From the NCBI GenBank assembly GCA_024628785.1, contig CP102405.1:930001-994000 (forward strand): a DNA stretch of 64,000 nt. Direction: 5' to 3'. The stretch's first letter is position 1. The number at the start of each line of letters is the position of its first letter. The notes beneath the pieces are model-generated. The model was not told where the DNA came from. It saw only the letters and a program-made list of their open reading frames with translations, and did not search any database. Origin of the DNA: Fusobacteria bacterium ZRK30. Lineage in GTDB: Bacteria > Fusobacteriota > Fusobacteriia > Fusobacteriales > Fusobacteriaceae. Shown in pieces: positions 15,873-25,706 of the stretch. Both the position numbers and the translations under genes were made by a program.

Positions 15873-17234
15873 ATGAGTTTAAAACAAAAAGAATTAACTA
15901 TTTTGATGTTGATAAATAAAAATCCCATTACAATAAAAAAACTTTCCCAGGAGATCAATCTCAGTGAAAGAAATCTTCGATATAGCTTGGAAAATTTGGA
16001 ATACTATTTAAAACAATTTTTTTCAGAAAGCAGTTTGATAAGAGCTCAAAAAAAGATATCTACAGAGTTCACAGAGGAAGAAGTAGGAAATTTTTTTAAT
16101 TATATATATGATGATTACTATATATACACCAGTAAAGAGAGGCAGGAGTATATATTAAACTTTTTCTTATTTGAGGATAAGCCGACTTTAAAAAAATTAG
16201 AAGAAATTTTAGATGTGAGCAGAACTACATTAAAAAAAGATATACAGGGATTAAAGGGGGAATTGGAGGAGTACAGCTTATATTTTAAATACGATGTAAC
16301 CAGAATCTATATAGGTGGAAATGAAAAAAAAATCAGACATTTGATGATGTTAAAGGTGATAGATAGTTTGGAAAAACCAGAAGAAAAATATGTGAAACCT
16401 ATTAAAACAATGATAAAAAAATTAATTTTAACTCATCGAAAGGAGATCGATAATAGAAAAATCGAAGAGGTTATTCAGAGGATTGAAGGAGAATTTATGT
16501 ATGGATTCTCAACAGAGTTTAACAGAATAATCAGGCACTATCTTTGGGTGACTTTATTTAGAATATCTAGGGGATATTATATATTAAAAAAGCATAATGC
16601 AGAATTTCTAAAAAATACATCACAGCATAAAGTTATAAAAAAAGCATTGGAGAAGATAATCCCTCCAAAATTAACCTTTGAATTTATCCATTTGACAGAA
16701 TATTTTTTGAGCAGTTCTTTAAACGGTAAATTTAATGATGAACTATTGAATATTCAGCTGTTTACATTTTATCTTTTAAAAGAAATGGAGAAGAAAGTTG
16801 ATTATGATCTGTTAAAAGAGGATTTATTTCAAAAAATATGCAGTTACTTAACCTCGGCTTTCTACAGAATGAAAAATAATTTTATCTTGGGAGCAGTTAA
16901 CAAGGAGAGGTTAGAAGGCAATGAGATAATCTTCATTCTAAATAAAATATCTAATAGAGATAAATATTTAAATGAAAAATTAAGAGATGAGGAGATCTAT
17001 TTTATAGGAAAGCTGATAGAGGAAGAGATTAGAAATCAGAAAAAAAAAGTTATAAAACTTAGTAAGCTAATAGAAATTTCTAAAAAACACAGCACCGCTT
17101 TCAATGAAAAGTTATTTATAAAAGAGATATTAGAAGTTTATGGAGAGTGTGTCTTAGATGATAAGGAAAAAGGATCATCAATTACCTCTCCTTTTAAAAA
17201 ATTAATAGAAGCAGATAAAGGTTTGAAATTATAG
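15873..17234 (+). CDS. Truncated PRD/Mga-type transcriptional regulator
   Basis: A 453-aa regulator with two N-terminal helix-turn-helix regions (TIKKLSQEINLSERNLRYSL and LKKLEEILDVSRTTLKKDI). A helical region follows that resembles the PRD modules of the 694-aa regulator at 19522: FNRIIRHYLWVTLFRISRGYYI, then CSYLTSAFYRMKNNF where PRDs usually read LxxHIxPAxxRxxN. The expected PRD histidines are replaced by Tyr and Lys, and there is no EIIB or EIIA tail. It may therefore not be PTS-phosphorylated. Start ATG 15873 (GCAGGTGA upstream); 15867 is possible. It follows malY by 48 nt and probably controls malXY. Confidence 0.7.
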   Translation: MSLKQKELTILMLINKNPITIKKLSQEINLSERNLRYSLENLEYYLKQFFSESSLIRAQKKISTEFTEEEVGNFFNYIYDDYYIYTSKERQEYILNFFLFEDKPTLKKLEEILDVSRTTLKKDIQGLKGELEEYSLYFKYDVTRIYIGGNEKKIRHLMMLKVIDSLEKPEEKYVKPIKTMIKKLILTHRKEIDNRKIEEVIQRIEGEFMYGFSTEFNRIIRHYLWVTLFRISRGYYILKKHNAEFLKNTSQHKVIKKALEKIIPPKLTFEFIHLTEYFLSSSLNGKFNDELLNIQLFTFYLLKEMEKKVDYDLLKEDLFQKICSYLTSAFYRMKNNFILGAVNKERLEGNEIIFILNKISNRDKYLNEKLRDEEIYFIGKLIEEEIRNQKKKVIKLSKLIEISKKHSTAFNEKLFIKEILEVYGECVLDDKEKGSSITSPFKKLIEADKGLKL

Positions 17235-17286
17235 TAAATAAAGATAAAATTAAATAATATTTTAAATGAAGCAATAGAGAAAAAAG

Positions 17287-17334
17287 AAAGACAGGAATAT
17301 TACCATTGTAAGTGTAAAGTTCCTGTCTTTTATA
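17287..17334. terminator. Bidirectional terminator between convergent genes
   Basis: An 11-bp perfect stem, AAAGACAGGAA / TTCCTGTCTTT, with a 22-nt loop and A/T flanks. It serves the regulator on the + strand and fruA on the minus strand. Confidence 0.8.
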
Positions 17335-17346
17335 AATATACTCAGT

Positions 17347-19188
17347 TTATTGTTTTTTAGGTTTTAATAGAGTAGTGATCGTTGCAGTTAGGATAGATCC
17401 AGTAATTATAGCGATTAAAAACATGATCTTGTTATCTACAACCGGGAGAACTATCAGACCTCCGTGGGGAGCATGATCTGCTACACTACCTATAGCAGCT
17501 ATAATAGCTCCTACACCAGCACCAATCATATTAGCCGGAATTACTCTAAGTGGATCCGCAGCAGCAAATGGAATAGCTCCTTCAGTGATACCAATACAAC
17601 CCATAGCTAAAGCAGCTTTACCGGCTTCCCTTTCTTCAGTTTCAAATTTCTTAGGTGCCATAAGAGTAGCCAATCCCATACCGATAGGCGGAACGCAAAT
17701 AGCAACTGCAATAGGACCCATAACTGTAGATACGCCCTGACTGATCATACTTGCACCAAACAAAAATGCAACTTTATTAACAGGGCCACCCATATCAAAA
17801 GAGATCATAAGTCCTAAAATAAGAGCTAAGAGGATAGAACCTTGTTCCATACTTTTAAGTCCGTTAGTCATAAACTCCATAAATCCACTAATAGGAGCAC
17901 CGACGATATGCATAATTAATCCAACTAAACATGTAGCAACTAAAGGAATAATGAAAATAGGCATTATAGGCTGCATACTTTGTGGAACTTTCCAGCCTTT
18001 TACCCATTTAGCTATGTATCCAGCTGCAAAACCTGCGATGATTCCTCCCAAAAATCCTGCTCCTATATTATTAGCAATAACTCCTCCAACAAGTCCGGGA
18101 GCTAAACCAGGTCTATCAGCAATACTCGAAGCGATAAATCCTGCTAAGATAGGAACCATAAGACCAAATGCAACTACCCCTAAATCCAACATTTGTTTAA
18201 AAAATGGATTGGTAACAGCAGCACCTTCTCCAGCTTTTACTCCAGAAAGAGCAATGGAAAGAGCGATTAAAACCCCACCACAAACAACTAAAGGAAGCAT
18301 GTGAGAAACACCATTCATAAGATGTTTATATATTCCATTTTTTTCTTTACTTTTTAAGCTTTTATTTTTAGAACTATTTCCTCTGTGTATAGGAGCTGTT
18401 GTAAGAGCCTGGGTTATTAGTTCATCAGGTTTTTTTAAAGCATCTTGAACACCTACTTGAACTAGAGGTTTACCATGGAATCTATCCGTATCTATATTTT
18501 TATCGGCAGCAACGATAATTCCTTTGGCATTTTTAATATCTTCTTCTGTAAGTGGATTCTTAATACCAATAGATCCATTTGTCTCGACCTTGATAGCAAC
18601 ACCCATCTCTTTTGCTTTTTTTCTAAGAGAGTCAGCGGCTAAATAGGTATGAGCTACTCCAACTGGACAAGCTGTTACTGCAAGTATTAAATCAGAAGAT
18701 TTAGTAGATTCATCAATATCTTCTTCAATAATTTCTGTTCCTAAAATATTAATTATTTCATCTTCTGTTTTGGCTTTTTGTAATTTATCAATAAATCCAT
18801 CTTGAATGAATAGAGAGGTAAGTTTTGTCAACACCTCTATATGTGTGTCTCCCTGTTCTGATTTTGGGATAGCCAGTAAGAATACCAAAGTTACTTCATT
18901 ATCTTCGTCTATTGATTCCCAATCTTCTATAGGGGTTTTAAGTCTTGCGATTGCAAAAGTAGCTTTCTTTACAGCTGTGGATTTCCCGTGTGGAATTGCA
19001 AGTCCCTCCTCTAGGCCTGTAGGAGAAAGTTTCTCTCTGTCTAATACTGCTTTGAGAAACTCCTCTTTAGATTCTAATACTCCTTGATGATCTAATTGTT
19101 TTACTAATTTTTCAATGACTTCTGCTTTAGATTTAGCTTCCAAATCTAAAGTAACTAAATTTTTGTTTGTTAAAGTGCTTAAATTCAT
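17347..19188 (-). CDS. fruA: PTS fructose-type transporter EIIABC
   Basis: A complete fructose-family PTS permease that phosphorylates its sugar during import. Order EIIA-EIIB-EIIC in 613 aa: EIIA with phospho-His H67 (GLAIPHGKS), EIIB with phospho-Cys C174 (VTACPVGVAHTYLAA), and a hydrophobic EIIC from about residue 285 with GGVIANNIGAGFLGGII and FDMGGPVNKVAFLFGA. The start ATG has GGAGGAATATT before it. It is divergent from a PRD regulator with its own Fru-type EIIB/EIIA modules, and manA lies downstream of that regulator, so the substrate could be fructose or mannose. No fruK or fruB is in the window. Confidence 0.92.
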   Translation of the reverse strand: MNLSTLTNKNLVTLDLEAKSKAEVIEKLVKQLDHQGVLESKEEFLKAVLDREKLSPTGLEEGLAIPHGKSTAVKKATFAIARLKTPIEDWESIDEDNEVTLVFLLAIPKSEQGDTHIEVLTKLTSLFIQDGFIDKLQKAKTEDEIINILGTEIIEEDIDESTKSSDLILAVTACPVGVAHTYLAADSLRKKAKEMGVAIKVETNGSIGIKNPLTEEDIKNAKGIIVAADKNIDTDRFHGKPLVQVGVQDALKKPDELITQALTTAPIHRGNSSKNKSLKSKEKNGIYKHLMNGVSHMLPLVVCGGVLIALSIALSGVKAGEGAAVTNPFFKQMLDLGVVAFGLMVPILAGFIASSIADRPGLAPGLVGGVIANNIGAGFLGGIIAGFAAGYIAKWVKGWKVPQSMQPIMPIFIIPLVATCLVGLIMHIVGAPISGFMEFMTNGLKSMEQGSILLALILGLMISFDMGGPVNKVAFLFGASMISQGVSTVMGPIAVAICVPPIGMGLATLMAPKKFETEEREAGKAALAMGCIGITEGAIPFAAADPLRVIPANMIGAGVGAIIAAIGSVADHAPHGGLIVLPVVDNKIMFLIAIITGSILTATITTLLKPKKQ

Positions 19189-19521
19189 AATATTCCTCCC
19201 TTTTCTTTATGTTAAAATGATACCACTTAAAATTCTCTTTTTAAATTATATATATTTTTCAATCTTTTATGAAAAATTTATGGAATAAAATTAAAGGTAT
19301 AGTTGTTTTTATTTTGAAAATATGGATTATAATATTATTATAGATGTGGGAAACCCTTATAATTGCTTGATTTAAAAAAAAATTAATATTTTAATTTAGA
19401 ATGTGCACAATGAAAAATTTTACTATTAAATTTTTTTCTTTTTTTTTTGAATAAAATTTTGAAATGTATTTTTTTAATAATTTTTGTATAATTATAGTAA
19501 TAAAACCGGAGGAGGAGGACG
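19189..19521. other. 333-nt divergent control region between fruA and its probable regulator
   Basis: Very AT-rich, with no ORF of note. It contains an 8-bp palindrome TGTGCACA (19402-19409) and a near-palindromic TATAATATTATTATA stretch around 19328-19343. GTTAAAATGATACCACTT lies close to the fruA start. TATAAT occurs about 30 nt before the regulator's ribosome binding site, but a good -35 at the right distance is lacking. Any of the dyads could be the regulator's operator. Confidence 0.4.
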
Positions 19522-21606
19522 ATGCTTAATAAAAGAATGCTTAATATTATTGAGTATTTAATCAATAATGAGGGGAAGGGAGTTCTAAAAGAGATGCTTG
19601 GTTCAATCGAAGTAAGCGAAAGAACTCTAAGGTACGATATAGACAAAATAAATGAATTTCTTTTAGAGAATCAGAGTGGAGAAATTATTAAAAGGTCTAA
19701 GGGGAAGATAGAACTATTAAATCCTCATGAAGTGAGAGAATATCTTATTATAAACTTTCATAGGATATTTTTTTTAGAATATAGAGACATATCCATATTA
19801 ATATCAATAATTTTTTGTGGAAAGGTAAACATATCTCATATCTGTGAAAAATTTGATCTGAGCCGTCCTACGATAAACAATGATATGAAAGAAATAAAAA
19901 AAATGTTATCTAGATATAATTTACAGCTTATTATGAATAATAAGGAAGGATTTCTTCTCATAGGGAAGGAAGAGGACATTAGGAGGATACAATTAAAGGT
20001 GTTGAATAAGTACTTTAATGTAAATGGTTCAAACTCATTGGAAATTATTTATACGACTAGTTTAATTAAAGAAAATCTAAAGGATATTCAGGTAAATATT
20101 GCCAATAATTTTATTGATTACATCACTAAATCTATGAATAAAGTTATATCTGATGAAGCATACACTATTATCAGAAATTATATAATTATAATGGTAGTTC
20201 GGGTAAGGAATGGTTTTCTTCTAAAGAGTTCTTTAAATCAAAAGTTTTTATCTACAACAGATGAATTTTTAACAATTTCAAAAGCAATACCAGTATTAGA
20301 AGCTGGATATCAGATAAAATTAAATGAGTTTGAAATTTATAAAATTACAGATTATTTTTTAGGGAGCCATAGTTATAATCCCAAGATGTCTTTTTACGAA
20401 AATTGGATCGAAGTTGAAACCAATATAAAGAAGATAATAGGTGAAGTTAGTGATGAACTACAGTTAGATCTATCCAAAGATAAACTTTTAATGGACGGGC
20501 TTTTAAATCATATTAAACCTGCAATACACAGGGTAAAAAATAAAATAGAACTTAAAAATTCAATTTATTTTGAGGTTGTTGAGGAGTATCCGGAACTTTT
20601 TAGAAAAGTAAAAAAATCTATGATACTTTTAGAAAAATTTATTGGACTTCCATTTTCAGAAGATGAAATAGCTTACATAGTTTTGCATTTTAAAGGAGCG
20701 GTAGACAGAAATTTATATCAAAAAAAAGAAACTAAAGATATTTTATTGGTCTGTGGTGAAGGGTTGGGAACCTCTAAATTAGTAGAGCAGCAGTTGAAAG
20801 AAAATTATAATATAGATGTGGTTGAGAGTATCCCTCTAAATCAATTGAAAAACTTTATATCCAGTGGGAAGAAAAAGGTTGATCTTATAATTACCACGGT
20901 AAAAATTAATCAATTTGAGAGTGAGATACCGGTAATACATGTAAGAACTATCTTAAATACAGAGGAATTAAAAAAAATAGATAAGTATAATCTGCCTAAA
21001 TACAATAAAAAAATTCTTTTATCTAATATATTAAACAGCTTAAAAAAAGGCGCTGTTATTGAAAATCAAAAAATTATTATAGAGGAACTTAAAGCTCATT
21101 TAGGAAATAAACTTATAGATGATATCAAAATAAAGGAATTATCAATATTGGATCTTCTTCCATTGAATAATATTAAATTAAACGTTAGAGCAGATTCATG
21201 GGAAGGAGCTATAAAAAAAGCAGCAGATATACTTTTTGAGGGAGGGTATACACATTACGGCCACGGAGAAGAAATGATAAGGCTGATAAAAAAACACGGT
21301 TCATATATTGTAGTTGTACCTAATTTGGCTATTCCCCATACAAATAAAAAATTTGTTAAAAAAACTGGAATGAGTCTGATAACTCTCAGTGAACCTGTTT
21401 ATTTTCCGGGGAAAGTTCCTGTGAATACAATTTTGGCATTTTCTTCAGTAGATAATAAGGACCATTTTTCCGCTCTTTCTAATTTTTTAGAAATAGTTAA
21501 AAATTATGACTTTATAAAGAAAGCCCATAGGGCTTCTACACCTAAAAAAATAATAAAGATCTTTGAAAAATATGAATTTTTTATAAATTTAGGTAAGAAT
21601 AAATAG
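19522..21606 (+). CDS. BglG/MtlR-type PTS-controlled transcriptional activator
   Basis: A 694-aa regulator with the modular order HTH (SERTLRYDIDKINEFL), second HTH (LSRPTINNDMKEIKKML), PRD1 (about 170-280), PRD2 (LLNHIKPAIHRVKNKI and YIVLHFKGAVDR, with conserved histidines), EIIB-like (LLVCGEGLGTSKLVEQQL) and EIIA-Fru-like (PNLAIPHTNKKF). Such proteins are DNA-binding activators whose activity is set by PTS phosphorylation of the PRD, EIIB and EIIA residues. Divergent orientation to fruA makes fruA the likely target. GGAGGAGGA precedes the ATG. manA follows by 20 nt and is probably in the same operon. Confidence 0.9.
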   Translation: MLNKRMLNIIEYLINNEGKGVLKEMLGSIEVSERTLRYDIDKINEFLLENQSGEIIKRSKGKIELLNPHEVREYLIINFHRIFFLEYRDISILISIIFCGKVNISHICEKFDLSRPTINNDMKEIKKMLSRYNLQLIMNNKEGFLLIGKEEDIRRIQLKVLNKYFNVNGSNSLEIIYTTSLIKENLKDIQVNIANNFIDYITKSMNKVISDEAYTIIRNYIIIMVVRVRNGFLLKSSLNQKFLSTTDEFLTISKAIPVLEAGYQIKLNEFEIYKITDYFLGSHSYNPKMSFYENWIEVETNIKKIIGEVSDELQLDLSKDKLLMDGLLNHIKPAIHRVKNKIELKNSIYFEVVEEYPELFRKVKKSMILLEKFIGLPFSEDEIAYIVLHFKGAVDRNLYQKKETKDILLVCGEGLGTSKLVEQQLKENYNIDVVESIPLNQLKNFISSGKKKVDLIITTVKINQFESEIPVIHVRTILNTEELKKIDKYNLPKYNKKILLSNILNSLKKGAVIENQKIIIEELKAHLGNKLIDDIKIKELSILDLLPLNNIKLNVRADSWEGAIKKAADILFEGGYTHYGHGEEMIRLIKKHGSYIVVVPNLAIPHTNKKFVKKTGMSLITLSEPVYFPGKVPVNTILAFSSVDNKDHFSALSNFLEIVKNYDFIKKAHRASTPKKIIKIFEKYEFFINLGKNK

Positions 21607-21626
21607 AATTAAAAAAAGGAGAACTT

Positions 21627-22604
21627 ATGGAAAAATTATATCCATTAAAATTTAAAAAAGTATTTAAAGAGAAAGTTTGGGGAGGGCGAAATTTTAGTGA
21701 AAAACTAAATATGGATCTGCCCCCAGAGAAGTTATACGGTGAATCCTGGGAGGTTAGTCCACATAAAAATGGGATGAGTGTTGTTGAAAACGGAAGGTTG
21801 GAAGGAAAGACTCTGGAGGAATTATTTTTAGATTATAAAGGTGAGTTGGTAGGAGAAAATATCTATTCTAAATATGGGAAAAAATTCCCGTTACTAATAA
21901 AATATCTGGATATAAACGACAGATTGTCTGTGCAGGTACATCCCGGTGATGAATATGCCATGAGGGTAGAGGGAGAATTTGGAAAATCTGAATCATGGTA
22001 TATATTGGAAGCCAGTTTTGATGCTAAGTTGATCATGGGATTAAAAAGCGGGATAACTCCGGATATTTTTGCACGAAAAACCAAAAATAAAGATTTTGAA
22101 AATTTATTCAATGTTATTTCGGTAAAAAAAGGTGATTTTATAAATGTAACCCCCGGAATTATCCATGCAAGTCTGGAAGGAAGTATAGTAATATGTGAGG
22201 TACAGCAAAACTCAGATATGACCTATAGAATATATGATTTTGACAGATTAGTTGACGGGAAATTTCGTGAGCTTCATTTAGAAAAAGCTATGGAAGTGAT
22301 AGATTATGGAAATACTCCTCAGATTTCTACTAATGAAACGAGAAAGAGTGTAAAGTTTGACGGAGGGTCAAAGCAGGAAATTGTCAGAGATAGATATTTT
22401 AATATAGATAAATTGTTAGTAGAGGATAGTCATAAAGATTTAGATGAGAATTCCTTTATGATCTACTCTATCTTAGAGGGAGAGGGAAACCTCAATTGTG
22501 ATGGAGAAATCTATCCTATAAAAAAAGGCGATACATGGTATATTCCTCCTAAATTAGGAGTAACATTAGAGGGGAAATTAGAAATTTTGAAAACTTTTTT
22601 ATAA
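21627..22604 (+). CDS. manA: Mannose-6-phosphate isomerase, class I
   Basis: A zinc cupin enzyme interconverting mannose-6-P and fructose-6-P. Motifs: VWGGRNFSEKL, LSVQVHPGDEYAM (zinc ligands Q/H), ESWYILEA, GIIHASLEGSIVICEVQQNSDMTY (split), and YDFDR. At 325 aa it is the short Firmicutes-like class I form. It follows the PRD regulator by 20 nt with an AAAGGAGA ribosome binding site. Placed beside a fructose-family PTS, it suggests that the system imports mannose, or that mannose-6-P is made from fructose-6-P for polysaccharide. Confidence 0.95.
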   Translation: MEKLYPLKFKKVFKEKVWGGRNFSEKLNMDLPPEKLYGESWEVSPHKNGMSVVENGRLEGKTLEELFLDYKGELVGENIYSKYGKKFPLLIKYLDINDRLSVQVHPGDEYAMRVEGEFGKSESWYILEASFDAKLIMGLKSGITPDIFARKTKNKDFENLFNVISVKKGDFINVTPGIIHASLEGSIVICEVQQNSDMTYRIYDFDRLVDGKFRELHLEKAMEVIDYGNTPQISTNETRKSVKFDGGSKQEIVRDRYFNIDKLLVEDSHKDLDENSFMIYSILEGEGNLNCDGEIYPIKKGDTWYIPPKLGVTLEGKLEILKTFL

Positions 22605-22631
22605 AGTTAGTTTATATATAGATAAAAAAAT

Positions 22632-22658
22632 GGCTTCCCATAGGGAAGCCTTAATTTT
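22632..22658 (+). terminator. Terminator after manA
   Basis: GGCTTCCC-ATA-GGGAAGCC perfect 8-bp stem followed by TTAATTTT. It lies between manA and the oppositely oriented tRNA. Confidence 0.75.
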
Positions 22659-22665
22659 ATATAAA

Positions 22666-22753
22666 TGGCGATGAGAGAGGGATTCGAACCCTCGGTAGAT
22701 TGCTCTACACATACGTTCCAGGCATGCGCCTTCGACCACTCGACCATCTCACC
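22666..22753 (-). tRNA. tRNA-Ser (anticodon GGA)
   Basis: Read on the minus strand, the acceptor stem GGTGAGA pairs with TCTCATC; CCA is encoded (22668-22666). The anticodon stem CATGC/GTATG encloses loop CTGGAAC with GGA at 22719-22717, reading UCC and UCU. A long variable arm and T-loop GGTTCGAATCC are present, as in class II serine tRNAs. Length 88 nt with CCA. Confidence 0.97.
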
Positions 22754-22929
22754 ACTGCTCAACTATAATACTATATTCTATAGGATAAAGCAAGGGGAAA
22801 TATTAATCAAAAATTATACTGAAAATATTACAATGTAATATTTTTTTGAAAAGATATCATGTATTTAATGAAAGACCTCCTATAAAATAGTGATCTCACA
22901 GAAGAATTTGTGATAAAAAATAATTTCTT

Positions 22930-25500
22930 TTAAAGAACTCTAAAAATATCATCGGTAGAATAGATCATCTCAAATTTATCTAAATTATCGATAATATGTA
23001 CTTTTTTCTTAGTTGGCAGTTTTTTAGTGTAGTAGGTCTTGGTTTTATCATAACCTTTAACCAGCTCAAATTCCTCTAAAATACTTATATTTTTAGGTGA
23101 AGTTAAATCATCAACGATTTTAACAGCTCCGTCTACATGAACATCTTCTTTTGTGACAACCATAAAATCTCCTTGAACTTTGGTAACAGGGAGTTCATTG
23201 TAGAAGATATAGTAGTCATAGCCATCACAGTATCTATCTGAAATATTTAAAAATTCAGAAAAATAGTGGGGAAGGGAGTCCTTGGTTATAACTAAAGTTT
23301 TTTTATTGTGTAACTTATTCCAAAGTCCCATGGTATAAATTATAGTTTTCATCCCCCGGTTTCCTGAATAGATGACTGTAGGGTTTTCTTTTTTTCTAAA
23401 AACTGTCGATAAAACTTCTTTTTGCAGGGTGTTATAGTCCAAGTCTCCTAAGATAAAGGTTTTAATATCCTTTAATATCCCTCCAGCTTTAAAATGATTG
23501 GTTTTAAAATTATGATCATGATCTATGGTAATATGGATATTATAATTTTCCTCTTTTTTTATAATATCTGTAATTTTTACATTAAATTTAAAGTCGTAGT
23601 CATATGTTAAACTTTTTAATATACTTTCAGTCTGCTGGGGAAGGTATCCGACAATAGATCTTCCTGAATTTATAGTGATCCCGTTGGAATACTCAAGATA
23701 TGTAGGAGAGTTGATATCTATATCTCTCTTGGTATAGATAACTTCTTTCATGGGAAATATGGTATCATACAGGTCGATACTTTCCTTCAATAGATTTTTT
23801 TCTGAGTTTCCTTCCCTGATATCTTCTACAAACATCTTCACATTAAACCTATCCATATATGTATCCACCTTTAATTTAAAGGCCACATCTACAGATTTCA
23901 TCTCCATCAACCTTTCAAAGTGGTGGGAACTGCCGAACCAGACGCAGTTTTTTAAAGCAGTACCGTTGGCGGACACTGCATCAAACATGATGTGAGTTTT
24001 ATCCTTCCCTATCAGTCTGACCCTGTCTAAGATAACATTTTTTACCTCAAAGAGAGGTGTTGCATTGCCAAAACCATAGGGCTCAGCTTTTTCCAATTCA
24101 TTGTTAAAATCATATGTGAGTTTTGTAAAACTGATTTCCTTGTCGATCTTTATGGGTTTTTTATAATCTTCATCGGATAGTTTAGAACCTGCTTCTTTGT
24201 TTATCTTATCCCTGAATTCATCGACTCTGTCAGCATCTATGGAAAAACCTGCTGCTCCTGCGTGACCCCCATATTTAATAAATATCTCTCTCATAGAATT
24301 TAATCCCTCGATAATTGAATATCCCTCGATACTCCTGCATGAGGCTTTGGAAATACCGTCTTTTTCCTCCATGATTATAGTGGGCTTATAATATTTATCC
24401 ACAATTTTAGAGGCTACAATCCCAACTACACCGTGATGAAATCCTACTCCAGAGACAACGATAACATTATCTTCATAGTATCTGTTTTTTTCAATATCAG
24501 CTTCTACTTTTTCTAAAATATCAGCCTGAACTTCTTTTCTTTCAGAGTTTTGTCCGATTAACTTTTTGGAGATCTCACGAGCTTCTACCATAGAATCACT
24601 GATGAGAAGTTTAACAGCCATCTTGGCATCCTCTAATCTGCCGGCAGCGTTAAAGATAGGTGCTATGATAAATCCTACATCATAGGTATTAAATTTTTTC
24701 TCCTCTAAATCGTCAAAGATAGTCTGGAGCAAGATCTGCAAACCTGAGTGATTGGTATGTTTTAACTGTTCTAATCCCAGTTTAGTAAAGATTCTGTTCT
24801 CTGCCTTTAGAGGGACTATATCGGCAATGGTACCGATGGCAACTATATCCAAATACTGGTAGATCTCCTCCTTCCTGCCTAAAGTTTCGTAGAGTCCCAT
24901 CATCAGCATAAATGCAGTTCCTACACCGGCAAGATATTCAAATTTGTAGGAGTTATCCTCCCTTTTAGGGTTTACCACAGCATATGCAGGAGGTAAAATA
25001 TTATTTATGTCGTGGTGATCGGTGATAATAACTTCTAATCCGATGGAGTTGGCATACTCTACCTCTTCTACAGACGAAACACCACAGTCTACAGTAATAA
25101 CCAGGTCTCCTCCCTGTTCCCTGATGTGAGATAGAGATCCCTTGTTTAATCCGTATCCTTCATCCCTTAGGGGAATATAGTAATCCACCTTATAACCTAA
25201 TTCTTTTAAGGCTAAATAACAAAGGGATGTAGAGGTTATTCCGTCTACATCGTAGTCACCATAGATAAATATTGTTTTTTCTGCTTTTCCTACTTCTATA
25301 ATTTTATCTACAGATTTTTTCACATCGGAAAATTCAAAGGGTGAAACTATATTTTCTATCTTTGGGTGGATAAATTTTTCTATCTTTTCATGGGTATCTA
25401 TCCCACGGTTAATCATGATATTAAGAAAATCTTTACTGAGTCCCAGGGACTCAAATTGTTTTGTATTATGTATATCTTTATGTAACCATCTTGTTTCCAT
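22930..25500 (-). CDS. recJ: Single-stranded-DNA-specific exonuclease RecJ with C-terminal extension
   Basis: A 5'-to-3' ssDNA exonuclease of the DHH family used in recombination and repair. The first 570 or so residues hold the DHH/DHHA1 core: YGDYDVDGITSTSLCYLAL, VITVDCGVSS, VIITDHHDIN, GRLEDAKMAVKLL and KYGGHAGAAGFSI. The protein is 856 aa, nearly 300 longer than E. coli RecJ. The extra C-terminal part (about 570-856) contains TLQKEVLSTVFRKKENP, VIYSGNRGMKTIIYTMGLW (near residue 712) and VVTKEDV, reminiscent of a decayed helicase domain. The start ATG has GGAGGAATATAT. It stands alone on the minus strand. Confidence 0.93.
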   Translation of the reverse strand: METRWLHKDIHNTKQFESLGLSKDFLNIMINRGIDTHEKIEKFIHPKIENIVSPFEFSDVKKSVDKIIEVGKAEKTIFIYGDYDVDGITSTSLCYLALKELGYKVDYYIPLRDEGYGLNKGSLSHIREQGGDLVITVDCGVSSVEEVEYANSIGLEVIITDHHDINNILPPAYAVVNPKREDNSYKFEYLAGVGTAFMLMMGLYETLGRKEEIYQYLDIVAIGTIADIVPLKAENRIFTKLGLEQLKHTNHSGLQILLQTIFDDLEEKKFNTYDVGFIIAPIFNAAGRLEDAKMAVKLLISDSMVEAREISKKLIGQNSERKEVQADILEKVEADIEKNRYYEDNVIVVSGVGFHHGVVGIVASKIVDKYYKPTIIMEEKDGISKASCRSIEGYSIIEGLNSMREIFIKYGGHAGAAGFSIDADRVDEFRDKINKEAGSKLSDEDYKKPIKIDKEISFTKLTYDFNNELEKAEPYGFGNATPLFEVKNVILDRVRLIGKDKTHIMFDAVSANGTALKNCVWFGSSHHFERLMEMKSVDVAFKLKVDTYMDRFNVKMFVEDIREGNSEKNLLKESIDLYDTIFPMKEVIYTKRDIDINSPTYLEYSNGITINSGRSIVGYLPQQTESILKSLTYDYDFKFNVKITDIIKKEENYNIHITIDHDHNFKTNHFKAGGILKDIKTFILGDLDYNTLQKEVLSTVFRKKENPTVIYSGNRGMKTIIYTMGLWNKLHNKKTLVITKDSLPHYFSEFLNISDRYCDGYDYYIFYNELPVTKVQGDFMVVTKEDVHVDGAVKIVDDLTSPKNISILEEFELVKGYDKTKTYYTKKLPTKKKVHIIDNLDKFEMIYSTDDIFRVL

Positions 25501-25706
25501 ATATATTCCTCCAAACTCTCTCTAAATTCAAAATATTCGGCACAGATTATGCGGATTTAAAGTTTTTTTTTATAACTGAAAATACCGGGGAAAGAACTGT
25601 AACCATGAATTATTATTTTATAACTATATATTACCATAATTATTTTTTTTTGTTATGAGAATAAAAAGTCGTAAACTTATAATAGAATAAAAAATGGAGG
25701 TAAGAT

